Both the position numbers and the translations under genes were made by a program. From DATBDE01 sp036270095 (lineage in GTDB: Bacteria > Actinomycetota > Thermoleophilia > Solirubrobacterales > Solirubrobacteraceae): a DNA stretch of 64,000 bases. Shown piece after piece: positions 29,401 to 36,281 of the stretch (position 1 is its first letter; each line of letters starts with the position of its first letter). The notes under the pieces were generated by a model, which was not told the DNA's origin, made no database searches, and worked only from the letters and a program-made list of their open reading frames with translations. The stretch is taken from assembly GCA_036270095.1 (NCBI GenBank), contig DATBDE010000104.1, positions 62,001 through 126,000 on the forward strand, given 5' to 3'.

Positions 29401-31030
29401 GCTGCGCGTGCTCGCGGACGAGCAGGCAGCCCTCCGCCGCGTTGCAACGCTCGTGGCCCAGGACGTCCCGCCGCGTGAACTGTTCGACGCCGTTGCCCTA
29501 GAGGCGGGCACGCTCCTCGGCGCCGATTTCTCGGGCATGCTGAGCTACGAGGACGACGCCAATGTCGCCATCGCGGCGACCTGGGCCGCGGTGGGCCGGC
29601 ATCCTCCGGTTCCCGCTCGATTCCCCACCGAGCCCGGGGATCCAATGGCGATCATCGCGCAAACGCGCGAGCCCGCGCGTGTCGACGACTGGGCGGCACT
29701 CCCGGGGCCGATCGCCGCCTTCCTCCACATGGAGCTCGGGGTACGTTGCTCAGTCGGCAGTCCAGTCGTCGTGCAGGGCAGGTTGTGGGGCGGCCTCGCC
29801 GTCCACTCCAAGCAGCGCGCATCGCTGCCCCCGGACACCGAGGCCCGCCTTGCGCAGTTCACCGACTTGGTGGGCACGGCCATCGCCAACGGCGACGCGC
29901 GCGCCGAGGTGACGCGGCTGGCGCAGGAGCAGGCTGCGCTGCGGCGCGTGGCGACGCTGGTCGCGCAGGGCGCCTCGGCCACCGCGGTGTTCGATGCCGT
30001 GGCCGGCGAGATGGAGGGCCTGCTGGAGGCGGACGAGGTGTGGCTGAACCGCTACGAGTCCGGCGCCGAGGTCACCATCGTCGCGCGGCGCGGGCCGACC
30101 GCGGCGCGGGTAGTGCCCGGCACGCGGTTCAATCACGACGAGCGCCGCAATGTGACGGCCATCGTGCGGCGCACCGAGCGGCCGGCCCGAATCGAGCATT
30201 CCGAAGAAGAAAGCGCCGCGATCGCTGAACTGGCCGGCGCCAGCGGGCTCCGTTCGGTGGTAGGCGCGCCGGTTGTCGTCGACGGCCGGCTCTGGGGAGC
30301 GATCGCGGCGGGCTGGACCGGTGAGGAGCCCCCGCCGGCCGACACCGAGGAGCGGATGGCCCAGTTCGCCGAGCTACTCGACACCGCGATCGCCAACGCC
30401 GACAGCCGTGACCAGCTCACCGCTTCGCGGGCGCGTCTGCTCACCGAGGCAGATGATGCCCGTCGGCGCGTCGTGCGCGACCTCCACGACGGTGCGCAGC
30501 AGCGGCTGGTCCACACCATCATCACCCTGAAACTCGCCAAGCGAGCGCTGCTAGCAAAAGACGCACAGGCGGAGTCGCTCGTCCTGGAGGCGCTCGAACA
30601 GGCGGAGCGCGGCAACGTCGAGCTGCGCGAGCTCGCGCACGGAATCCTCCCCGCCGCTCTCACCAGCGGCGGCCTCCAAGCCGGCGTCGACGCCATCGTG
30701 GCGCGACTCGACCTACCGATTCACGTCGAAGTTCCGGCCATGCGGTTCTCGCCCGAGATCGAGGCCAGCGCCCATTTCATCGTGGCCGAGGCGCTCACGA
30801 ACATCATCAAGCACTCGCACGCCGGTCGTGCCGAGGTCACGGCTTCGGTCGCCGACCGGATGCTCCACGTCGAAGTTCGCGACGATGGGATCGGAGGTGC
30901 CGACCCCGACGGTCGCGGGCTGGTCGGGATCCGCGATAGGGCGACCACGCTCGGTGGACGCCTCAGCATCGACAGCCCGGCCGGCGGCGGTACGCTCGTC
31001 GCTGCCACGCTGCCGCTCTCGGCCGGCTGA
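26480..31030 (+). CDS. PAS - seven GAF - NarL-type sensor histidine kinase
   Basis: This is a 1516-residue cytoplasmic kinase. An N-terminal PAS domain (CVFDHDGVIRFVNPAAVAAL) is followed by seven GAF domains, each introduced by a near-identical linker of the form EEQAALRRVATLVA, at about 500-base intervals (near 26905, 27405, 27905, 28412, 28913, 29413 and 29924). The C-terminus has a HisKA_3 dimerisation helix with RDLHDGAQQRL (phospho-acceptor His 1336) and an HATPase with LTNIIKHSHA and DDGIGGADPDGRGL. No membrane helix is present. GTG at 26480 is used; GTG at 26441 is possible. No cognate NarL-type response regulator is adjacent, so the partner is elsewhere. Confidence 0.93.
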   Translation: MSRRLTDLAGPNIGAEEFLGAVLETAAQPLCVFDHDGVIRFVNPAAVAALGYDEADELLGRQSHEAIHERHSDGSPCGAGECPMLMPQTTGETVHRELDWFFRRSGSMLPVSYVSAPIAMPEGRGAVVAFTVIQDRLHAQQQASLRRVATIVADGTASAEVFTAIAGEVAQLLDMTIVNIWRFERDGTATVMGTWSERSSPLQPGTNWSLEAPPIAAMAQQIRAGRPARIDLPRVAGALADAARASGLRAGAGAPIIVGGEVWGMMGIGAADGEPVPDHIEDRLTEFTELVATAIANTDARAEAARLAEEQAALRRVATLVAREASQAEVFTAIAEEIGRLLGADHVRMVRFEGEGAVVVGSSGAIDDPLRGEGPVPLEGDNAVSRVFRTRQPARIDDYETASGAIAQSTSAMGIRGVVVIPILVEGRLWGAMGAGTAQEEPLPPETEFRLGQFTDLMATAIANTESRATAERLAEEQAGLRRVATLVAKGAPPAELFAKVVEEVANVLDEVECMLVRDEGDGTASVAACRGAGFEAGFPVGMRLAVDGDGVTASVLRTGEPWRTKDYSAATGTMAERAHDHGIRSAVGCPIRVGGRIWGVIGVGRSDGAVLPPETETRLTQFSDLVATAIANAAARAEVERLAEEQAALRRVATLVAQGASPATVFDAVAKEMEDLLDADQVGLLRYEPGEEVTVVAHRGPPTRVPPGSRLSHAGQNVAAMVRRTERPARIDYCEEAHGTMAELARTVGLRASVGVPIVVDGRLWGAITASRVGEESPPADTEERMVQFAQLLDTAIANSASRDEVTRLAEEQAALRRVATLVARGVTADAVFAAITQEAGRLLDVDAMHLGRYEPGDTVTGVATWWRAGSPLPLGTSAPVAGENVTALVLSTGRAARMDSYEGAGGAIAELMRDSGIRSSVGAPILVDQRLWGVMIASSRAALPLPADTEVRIAAFTEVAATAIASTEARRELRVLADEQAALRRVATLVAQDVPPRELFDAVALEAGTLLGADFSGMLSYEDDANVAIAATWAAVGRHPPVPARFPTEPGDPMAIIAQTREPARVDDWAALPGPIAAFLHMELGVRCSVGSPVVVQGRLWGGLAVHSKQRASLPPDTEARLAQFTDLVGTAIANGDARAEVTRLAQEQAALRRVATLVAQGASATAVFDAVAGEMEGLLEADEVWLNRYESGAEVTIVARRGPTAARVVPGTRFNHDERRNVTAIVRRTERPARIEHSEEESAAIAELAGASGLRSVVGAPVVVDGRLWGAIAAGWTGEEPPPADTEERMAQFAELLDTAIANADSRDQLTASRARLLTEADDARRRVVRDLHDGAQQRLVHTIITLKLAKRALLAKDAQAESLVLEALEQAERGNVELRELAHGILPAALTSGGLQAGVDAIVARLDLPIHVEVPAMRFSPEIEASAHFIVAEALTNIIKHSHAGRAEVTASVADRMLHVEVRDDGIGGADPDGRGLVGIRDRATTLGGRLSIDSPAGGGTLVAATLPLSAG

Positions 31031-31238
31031 CGGTTCCTGATGACTCGCTCGGTCCTTCCGCCGCGGCTCTGGCGGAGCTCGACCCGGCGCACTGATCCAG
31101 CCGAGTTCCGCGACGCGCTGAGCGCGGCCGCGCTTGAGCAGATCGAGATCCGCGAGACCCCCCGTGTTTGCGAACATGCGGCCGCGGCGATCGTTCGCGC
31201 CCGCAACCCGACCTCTGATCCGCAAGGAAGACACGACC

Positions 31239-31751
31239 GTGCCCCGTCTATCGCCGTCCGCTCGCGGGGAGACAACCGCCGACCGGGTGATGGGTCATCG
31301 ACCCGAGTTGCTCGAGGCGTGGGAGAACCTCCGTGCAGCGCTGTCGGGGCCGTCCTCCACGCTTCCCCCACAACTCAAAGAAGAAGTCCGTCGCACGCTT
31401 GCGCAGCAGACGGGCTGCCGGTTCTGCGCCTCGCTCGGTCAGCCCAGCCCGGATCACGCAACGCGCCGGGAGTCACTGGCGGTGGCGTTCGCCGACGCGG
31501 TTGCAGGCGACCACACCGCGATCAGCGACGCCCAGGTCCGGGTGCTGTTCGACGAGTTCACCCTCCCGGAGATCGTCGAACTGTTGAGCTGGATCAGCTT
31601 CGAATTCGCCGGTCAGCTGTTCGGCTGTCTGATCGCCGATGAATCCGCCACCGAAGAGGAGAAGCAGGCGTTCGCGGCGTCGATCGCCGAGCTCGCGACC
31701 CCGCACGCCGATTCCAGGCCGCGGGCCACTCCGCGGCATGGCGAACTCTGA
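31239..31751 (+). CDS. AhpD/carboxymuconolactone decarboxylase-like protein
   Basis: This is a 170-residue helical protein. The segment QQTGCRFCASLG contains a Cys-x-x-Cys as in AhpD-like peroxidase partners, followed by a helix with alternating Asp residues. The GTG at 31239 has AAGGAAG 8 bases upstream, which fixes the start. Its C-terminal tail is Arg/Pro-rich. It might act in thiol-based redox defence; the His normally three residues after the second Cys is not conserved, so activity is uncertain. It follows the kinase by about 200 bases. Confidence 0.7.
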   Translation: MPRLSPSARGETTADRVMGHRPELLEAWENLRAALSGPSSTLPPQLKEEVRRTLAQQTGCRFCASLGQPSPDHATRRESLAVAFADAVAGDHTAISDAQVRVLFDEFTLPEIVELLSWISFEFAGQLFGCLIADESATEEEKQAFAASIAELATPHADSRPRATPRHGEL

Positions 31752-31839
31752 TCGACGAGAGCGACCCGGCCGAATTGGTAGACGATCGGTAGATGGCGAC
31801 GTGGCTGCGCAGACGACCAGCCATGAAAAAGCCCCCGGC

Positions 31840-31900
31840 TTGCGGGGCCTTCATTGATAGCGGGGGGCGGGATTCGAACCCGCGACCTCCGGGTTATGAG
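31840..31900 (-). repeat. Truncated tRNA-fMet copy with terminator flank (att relic)
   Basis: Sixty-one bases match the tRNA-fMet locus (35356-35415) exactly except for one extra G in a G-run. The copy contains the tRNA 3' half (31858-31900: acceptor 3' strand, T-arm, variable loop, anticodon 3' side and anticodon) and one arm of the terminator hairpin. It diverges just past the anticodon. To its left, at 31826-31850, the hairpin is imperfect. This is the arrangement left when an element inserts at a tRNA 3' end. Confidence 0.85.
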
Positions 31901-31982
31901 ATCGCAACCCGCGGGTTCCTGGGCGTAGCGTTTCCCGATCTAGAGCGGCTTTTGGGGGGGCCACTTGACTCCAGTTGCGCTC

Positions 31983-32004
31983 AGATTGGTACTCAATTGG
32001 TACT
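31983..32004. repeat. TTGGTAC direct repeat, candidate integrase arm site
   Basis: Two TTGGTAC heptamers are spaced 11 bases start to start. A related pair (TTGGCAC, TTGGTAC, same 11-base spacing and orientation) occurs at 35289-35310, just inside the other end of the putative element. One helical turn between repeats is typical of arm-type sites of tyrosine integrases. The rest of 31752-32246 has no gene. Confidence 0.45.
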
Positions 32005-32246
32005 CGGCCATCCACGTTTGGTGCGCAGGCTCGACCGGGCGGCTCAGAACATCACGTGGTGCGACGTCGGCATGAGTTGGCTATGCCGACGGCGTCGTCA
32101 AGCCGATGTCTGAGTTGGGTTCCCCACAGCTCAGTTTGTGAACCCCTGTGGCGAATCGGCATAAGAACCCGGGCGGAGTCCTCGCCCACATGGTCAGGAT
32201 GGCCGTTCCGGCCGGGCGTTCTCCGGGTGCGGGTGGCCCCGCCTCA

Positions 32247-33237
32247 ATGTCATCGTTGGCGGCGCGCCTCGTTCTCGGAGTGGACCCGCACAAGCAGACA
32301 CCTACCGCGGTGGCGGTTCGGTCTGGGACGGGTGAGGTCGTCGAGGAGCTCACCGCCGACGCGCGCGCTGCGGGGCACGAAGTGCTGCGGGCCTGGGCTC
32401 AGGAGTTGGGTGCGGATCGTCTGTGGGCGTTGGAGGACGTCCGGAGCGTCAGTCGGGGCGTTGAGCGGTTGCTGGTCGCGCGCGGCGAGCGTGGTTCAGG
32501 TTCCGCACAAGCTGATGGCCGGTGCGCGTCGCGCCGCGCGATCGTTCGGGAAGTGCGACAGCATCGACGCGCTCGCGATCGCCCGGGCGGCGCTCGGTCA
32601 CCCGGATCTGCCCGTCGCATTCGAGGACCAGGAGGCGCGCGAGATCACGCTGCTCGTCGATCACCGCGACACCCTCGTTCGGCCGCGCAGCGAGGCCCAG
32701 GACTGGCTGCGGTGGGTGCTTCACGCCATCGATCCCGAAACGGTGTTCCGGCGGGCGCCCTGGATCGCACGGTCTGGCTTGATCGCGTCGAACGACGGCT
32801 CGCTCGAGCAGCGCAAGGCGTCGCCCAGCTCCTCGACCTGAAGGGTCGCGGAACGCTGATCGCGGGAAAGCTCATCGGCGAGACCGACGGGATCGGCCGC
32901 TTTCGCACCGACGTGCAGCTCGCGCGTCTCGCCGGCGTCGCGCGGCTCGATGCCTCCTCCGGGCAGCAACAACGCCACCGCCTCAACCGCCACGGAAATC
33001 GCCAGCTCAACACCGCGCTGTACAAGCTGGCGGTGGTCGAAGGCCGCTGGAACCCACGCGCCCGCGCCTACCTCGAGCGCCGGCAGGCCGATGGGAAGAC
33101 CCCTGGAAGCGCTGCGCTGCCGCAAGCGACTGTTGGCCCGCGTCGTCTTCCGTCTCCTGCGTCAGACACCCACGAGGCATCGCGATCGCGTCGTCATGGT
33201 CCGCAGCGGAAAGGTTCGCGTCGCTGCGCTCGCCTGA
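32247..33237 (+). pseudogene. IS110-family transposase, three frameshifts
   Basis: The ATG at 32247 starts SSLAARLVLGVDPHKQT, with the first Asp of the DEDD RuvC-like domain. Pieces continue in successive frames: VVQVPHKLMAGARR...SFGKCDSIDALAIARAAL (shift near 32490), then LDLKGRGTLIAGKLIGE and FRTDVQLARLAGVARLDASSG with the Transposase_20 Ser (shift near 32790), then CRKRLLARVVFRLLR to the stop at 33237 (shift near 33095). All domains of an IS110 enzyme are represented in order. IS110 elements lack terminal inverted repeats, so ends cannot be set by eye. Confidence 0.85.
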
Positions 33238-33785
33238 GTTGGAGGTGGTCCTGTGCTCATGCCCGCCCGACCGCTCCCGCAGGGTGCGACACTCGGCGGG
33301 CTGAGCCCAATGGACCACCACGGCATCAGGGCCCCAACGAATCTCTTCTCGGTCACGGCGTCGCGCAGCGATCGCTCCGCAGCCAGATCGCCGGATCAGC
33401 TCGTCGCCGCCGACCACCGACCCGCAACTCCGCCCGTGCTTTGACAAGCACAAGCAGGAGCGAGATCCCGAGCGACGCCGCTAGCGCTGCTCGCGTCCAA
33501 GGCGTTAGCGACGTGGCGACGGTTCGGGCGGGCGCTCCTCGTGTCATCAGCGCTGACCGTGTTTCGGGAGATCACGTGCGAGGGTCAAGTGCGATTCCCG
33601 CTGTGCGAGTGGAGGCGCCCGCCCGCGCGCGGGGCTGGTATTACGATGGCGCTACGCGCCTGAACACGCCGATCAAACCGGCGCTGGGCCTTGGAGCCGA
33701 TCGCCTGATCGTGATTGCCACGCCTTCGATCGGCCCCCCGCCGAGGCGAGTTCTGGGCCCGGTCGGACGTCGCCTGAACGCAGAA
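33238..33785. other. Intergenic stretch without recognised gene
   Basis: I found no convincing gene in these 550 bases. A 64-codon minus-strand frame at 33353-33547 has one possible hydrophobic helix (AALAASLGISLLLVLV) but no ribosome site or similarity that I recognise. Part of the stretch may be the non-coding right end of the IS110 element. Confidence 0.4.
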
Positions 33786-33810
33786 GCGGCGCCCCGCGAT
33801 GGGGCGCCGC
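33786..33810 (-). terminator. Hairpin terminator of DLRSPDARD-repeat gene
   Basis: A perfect 10-bp stem GCGGCGCCCC / GGGGCGCCGC with a 5-base loop, followed on the minus strand by TTCTG. It lies 45 bases after the stop of the minus-strand gene ending at 33855. Confidence 0.7.
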
Positions 33811-33854
33811 CTCCCTCGGTGAGCCGCCGAGAAGACGGCTGCGCGAGTCGCGCG

Positions 33855-34334
33855 TTAGCTGTGCGCGGGCGTCGCGCCGGACTTGTGGATGCTCCCGCGA
33901 CGGCGGCTGACGTAGATCAGCGAGCCGATGCCGATCAGCGCCAGGACGACCGCGCCGATGATCATCCCGATCTGGCCCCAGTCGGTTCCGCCGTTGTCCG
34001 GCGCCGCCGTCTGGACGGGGCTCGTGCTCGGGCGGGACACGTCGGTCGCATCGGGCGAACGCAGGTCCTGCGGGTTGCCCACGGGGACGAAGCGGGCGTC
34101 CCGGGCGTCGGGCGAGCGCAGGTCCTGGCCGCTGGTCACGACCACGGGACGCGAGGCGTCGCGGGCGTCGGGCGAGCGCAGGTCCTGGCCGGTGCTCACG
34201 ACGACGGCGCGCGAGGCGTCGACGGCGTCGGGCGAGCGCAGGTCGGTGTTCGCGCTGGCGGCGGCAGGGGCCACGACGGCGGTCGCCAGGACGGCGGCCA
34301 ACGTGGCGGTGGTCTTGAGGGTCTTGCGGCTCAT
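33855..34334 (-). CDS. Exported single-pass protein with DLRSPDARD repeats
   Basis: This is a 159-residue protein. The ATG at 34334 has GGAGGAGGG upstream. A signal peptide (KTLKTTATLAAVLATAVVA, cut near ASA) is followed by four repeats of the form QDLRSPDARDASR at roughly 23-residue spacing, then one membrane helix (GQIGMIIGAVVLALIGIGSL) and a basic tail. The repeats lie outside the membrane. I recognise similar repeats in Solirubrobacterales proteins of unknown role. GTAAAC repeats about 90 bases upstream may regulate it. Confidence 0.8.
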   Translation of the reverse strand: MSRKTLKTTATLAAVLATAVVAPAAASANTDLRSPDAVDASRAVVVSTGQDLRSPDARDASRPVVVTSGQDLRSPDARDARFVPVGNPQDLRSPDATDVSRPSTSPVQTAAPDNGGTDWGQIGMIIGAVVLALIGIGSLIYVSRRRGSIHKSGATPAHS

Positions 34335-34422
34335 CGAGCCCTCCTCCGATTTGGAGCCGACGGTGTGCGGCTCGTCGAGAGGGGAGCCTGCGCCCACCCG
34401 GTTGACGCTCGCCCCCGCAAGC

Positions 34423-34452
34423 GGTAAACGCAGCGGTAAACGTCCGGTTTAC
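34423..34452. promoter_or_regulatory. GGTAAAC direct and inverted repeats
   Basis: GGTAAAC occurs at 34423 and 34435 (12-base spacing), then inverted as GGTTTAC at 34446-34452. The cluster lies 90-120 bases upstream of the DLRSPDARD gene start, on the correct side to be an operator or activator site. No regulator is assigned. Confidence 0.4.
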
Positions 34453-34885
34453 GCGAGGGCGTGGCGCGGGCGGCCCACGCGTCCATGCCGAGCGCGCGGT
34501 AGCCGGCGTCCAGGTGTGCCCGCGCACGCGCGGTCGCGCGCGCGATGCGGGCCAGGAGCAGCGCGGCGAGGTCGCGCTGGGCGTGGGCGAGCCAGGCCGA
34601 CTCGAGCTTCGCTGTCGGCCGGGCCGATGGCCGCCAGCACGCGCCCGAGCAGCCTCACGAGGAACGGGTCGATGCTGGCCCGGGCCCGCCCGCCAGCTCG
34701 CCGCGACAAAACCGGGAAACACTTCCGAGCAAGAAAACAATAGGGCCGCTAGTCGACCGGCTCGGGCGGCTCCGGCATGCCACAGGCGTAGCAGTCGAGC
34801 GCGTACGAGGCCATGATCAGCCGGGCGCAGGAGGAATGTGTCCGCTTCCCCTGCGTGTGATCTCGACCCGCCCCCGGGTCGCGGT
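34453..34885. other. Intergenic stretch with possible decayed small gene
   Basis: On the minus strand two frames look protein-like in succession: ARASIDPFLVRLLGRVLAAI (34685-34625), then, one frame over, ESAWLAHAQRDLAALLLAR and TARARAHLDAGYRALGMDAW (34610-34470). Together they could be a helical protein with a frameshift near 34615, but I do not recognise it and it may be chance in GC-rich DNA. Confidence 0.3.
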
Positions 34886-35050
34886 TCAAAGTCGGTGGCG
34901 GGCGATGATCGTCCTGCGGTTTTTCTCGAGCACGTCGGCGATCTCCGACTTCTGGATGCGGTAGAAGAACTTGATGGTCCAGTCGAGCTGGTCGAGGGCG
35001 GCGTAGGCGGCCTCGCGATATCGCTCGACGTCGTGTTGCCCTCGGCTCAT
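34886..35050 (-). CDS. Small protein, 54 residues, unknown function
   Basis: The ATG at 35050 is preceded by GGGAGG at ideal distance, which supports translation. The sequence (HDVERYREAAYAALDQLDWT, then FFYRIQKSEIADVLEKNRRT) is strongly helical with a basic end. I recall similar short proteins in Solirubrobacterales, all unnamed. The longer in-frame stretch upstream has no ribosome site. It lies between the two TTGGTAC arm-like repeats of the putative element. Confidence 0.6.
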   Translation of the reverse strand: MSRGQHDVERYREAAYAALDQLDWTIKFFYRIQKSEIADVLEKNRRTIIARHRL

Positions 35051-35288
35051 GCTGACCTCCCTCGACCCCACTTGGAGTCCGTTGTGCCCGGGGGGATGAA
35101 GCACCCCAGGTTCCCGTGGCGGCGGCGTCGCAAACGGCGTTCTGAGGCGCCGCCGGGCGAGCGCCAAGGAGGAACACGCTCGCCCCAGCTGGATCGCTTC
35201 GGTTTGCAGGCATGTCGTTCGCCGCGTGTGCCTGCGCTGCCCCGCGTTTCGCAGCCGCGACCGACTGAAAATCACGGCGTCGACGCAA

Positions 35289-35310
35289 GATTGGCACCTG
35301 GTTGGTACCC
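35289..35310. repeat. TTGGYAC direct repeat, second arm-like copy
   Basis: TTGGCAC and TTGGTAC are spaced 11 bases, aligned with the pair at 31983-32004 (16 of 22 bases identical). It lies 64 bases from the tRNA 3' end, inside the putative element. Confidence 0.45.
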
Positions 35311-35344
35311 GCGCGGATCACCGGATGACGTGCGATCCGGCGAA

Positions 35345-35367
35345 AAGGCCCCGCTTTGCGGGGCCTT
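35345..35367 (-). terminator. Intrinsic terminator of tRNA-fMet
   Basis: A perfect 10-bp stem AAGGCCCCGC / GCGGGGCCTT with a 3-base loop, followed on the minus strand by TTCG after a TT pair within the stem. It starts 7 bases after the tRNA 3' end. A degenerate copy accompanies each tRNA relic. Confidence 0.85.
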
Positions 35368-35373
35368 CATTGA

Positions 35374-35447
35374 TAGCGGGGGCGGGATTCGAACCCGCGA
35401 CCTCCGGGTTATGAGCCCGGCGAGCTACCTGACTGCTCCACCCCGCG
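35374..35447 (-). tRNA. Initiator tRNA-Met (CAT)
   Basis: This is a 74-base cloverleaf without encoded CCA. The acceptor is CGCGGGG / CCCCGCT with a C1:U72 mismatch and A73. The anticodon stem has three G:C pairs (GGG, loop CTCATAA, CCC) and the anticodon is CAT. The 1:72 mismatch and the GGG/CCC stem mark the initiator rather than elongator type. It is the only complete copy in the window and serves as the probable integration site for the elements to its left. Confidence 0.95.
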
Positions 35448-35485
35448 GCGGAGCCAACGATTCTAGCCCGCTTTTCGCGGTCCCT

Positions 35486-35797
35486 CTAGCCCTCGAGCAC
35501 GGAGCGCAGCTCGCCGGCCTGGCGGCGCAGTTCGGCGGGGTCGGCGTCGGCGCGGTCCTCGAGCGCGCGCTCGAGCCCGCGGGCCAGCCGCGTGGCGTCG
35601 TCGAGGTCGAAGGTGCCGGCCAGGCCGGTGATCTTGTGGGCCGCGTCGCAGCCGGTGGCGATGACGTCGGGGTTGGCATCGCCGTCCAGGGCGTCGATCG
35701 CCCGGTCGATGGCGTCCACGCGGGCGAGGAGGTTCGGCCGTGCCCGCGTCCAGATGCGGTCCAGTGCCCCGTCGAGCCCCGGGTCCGACTCCGGCAT
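35486..35797 (-). CDS. HPt domain phosphotransfer protein
   Basis: This is a 103-residue four-helix protein. The phospho-acceptor segment is DAAHKITGLAGTF, matching the HPt consensus AHxLKGxA, with His at about residue 53. Such proteins pass phosphate between histidine kinases and response regulators. It is cytoplasmic and stands alone with no kinase next to it. The gene starts 4 bases after the SRPBCC gene stop on the same strand. Confidence 0.85.
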   Translation of the reverse strand: MPESDPGLDGALDRIWTRARPNLLARVDAIDRAIDALDGDANPDVIATGCDAAHKITGLAGTFDLDDATRLARGLERALEDRADADPAELRRQAGELRSVLEG

Positions 35798-35801
35798 GCC
35801 C

Positions 35802-36254
35802 CTAGACCTTGGCGCCTTCGGCCTGCTTCTTCAGTCCTTCGGCGGCGCCCCCGAGCAGGAAGTCCCGCACCTTGGTCTCGGCCGGCCCGCGCAGTAGCAG
35901 CCCCAGCATCCGGCCGGGATCGACAACGAGCGCGTAGGTCGCGCGGGTCGAGGCGCCGAGGTCCTCGAACTCCCACCAGCCCTCCAGCGACTTGGTCTCG
36001 CCCTTCTCCTGCACCCAGTCGATCCGGGTGGGCGGCGTGTACGAGAACCGCAGGCGCGCACGGACCTTCTTGACCTTGGCGTCGGACTCGGTCTCGACGA
36101 TCGTGGCCCGGCGGTCGCCGTCGCGCTCGAGCACCTCCACGTCCAGCAGCGACCCCTGCCAGTCGGGCGCCGACTGGATGTCGGCCGCGATGTCGAAGCA
36201 GTGCTCGATCGGAGCCTGGATCTCGACGCTGCGCTCTCCTCTGATGATCCCCAT
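35802..36254 (-). CDS. SRPBCC (polyketide cyclase-like) lipid-binding-fold protein
   Basis: This is a 150-residue START/SRPBCC fold protein: RSVEIQAPIEHCFDIAADIQ is the first strand and helix, the central part carries DWVQEKGE and WWEFEDLG strands, and the long C-terminal helix is ETKVRDFLLGGAAEGLKK. Members bind hydrophobic ligands or act as cyclases or dehydratases. The start at 36254 leaves a 27-base gap to the divergent dehydrogenase; ATG at 36266 is also possible. Function here is unknown. Confidence 0.85.
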   Translation of the reverse strand: MGIIRGERSVEIQAPIEHCFDIAADIQSAPDWQGSLLDVEVLERDGDRRATIVETESDAKVKKVRARLRFSYTPPTRIDWVQEKGETKSLEGWWEFEDLGASTRATYALVVDPGRMLGLLLRGPAETKVRDFLLGGAAEGLKKQAEGAKV

Positions 36255-36281
36255 GACGCAACACATACCCTACGACGACCG

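Noticed and set aside
34453..34740. Two-frame helical protein remnant on the minus strand
   Set aside because: Helical composition is common by chance at this GC content; no ribosome site and no family recognised, so it is listed only as an intergenic note.
19101..35447. Integrase or recombinase gene for the tRNA-bounded units
   Set aside because: No frame shows tyrosine or serine recombinase motifs; only the IS110 transposase is present and it does not use tRNA sites.
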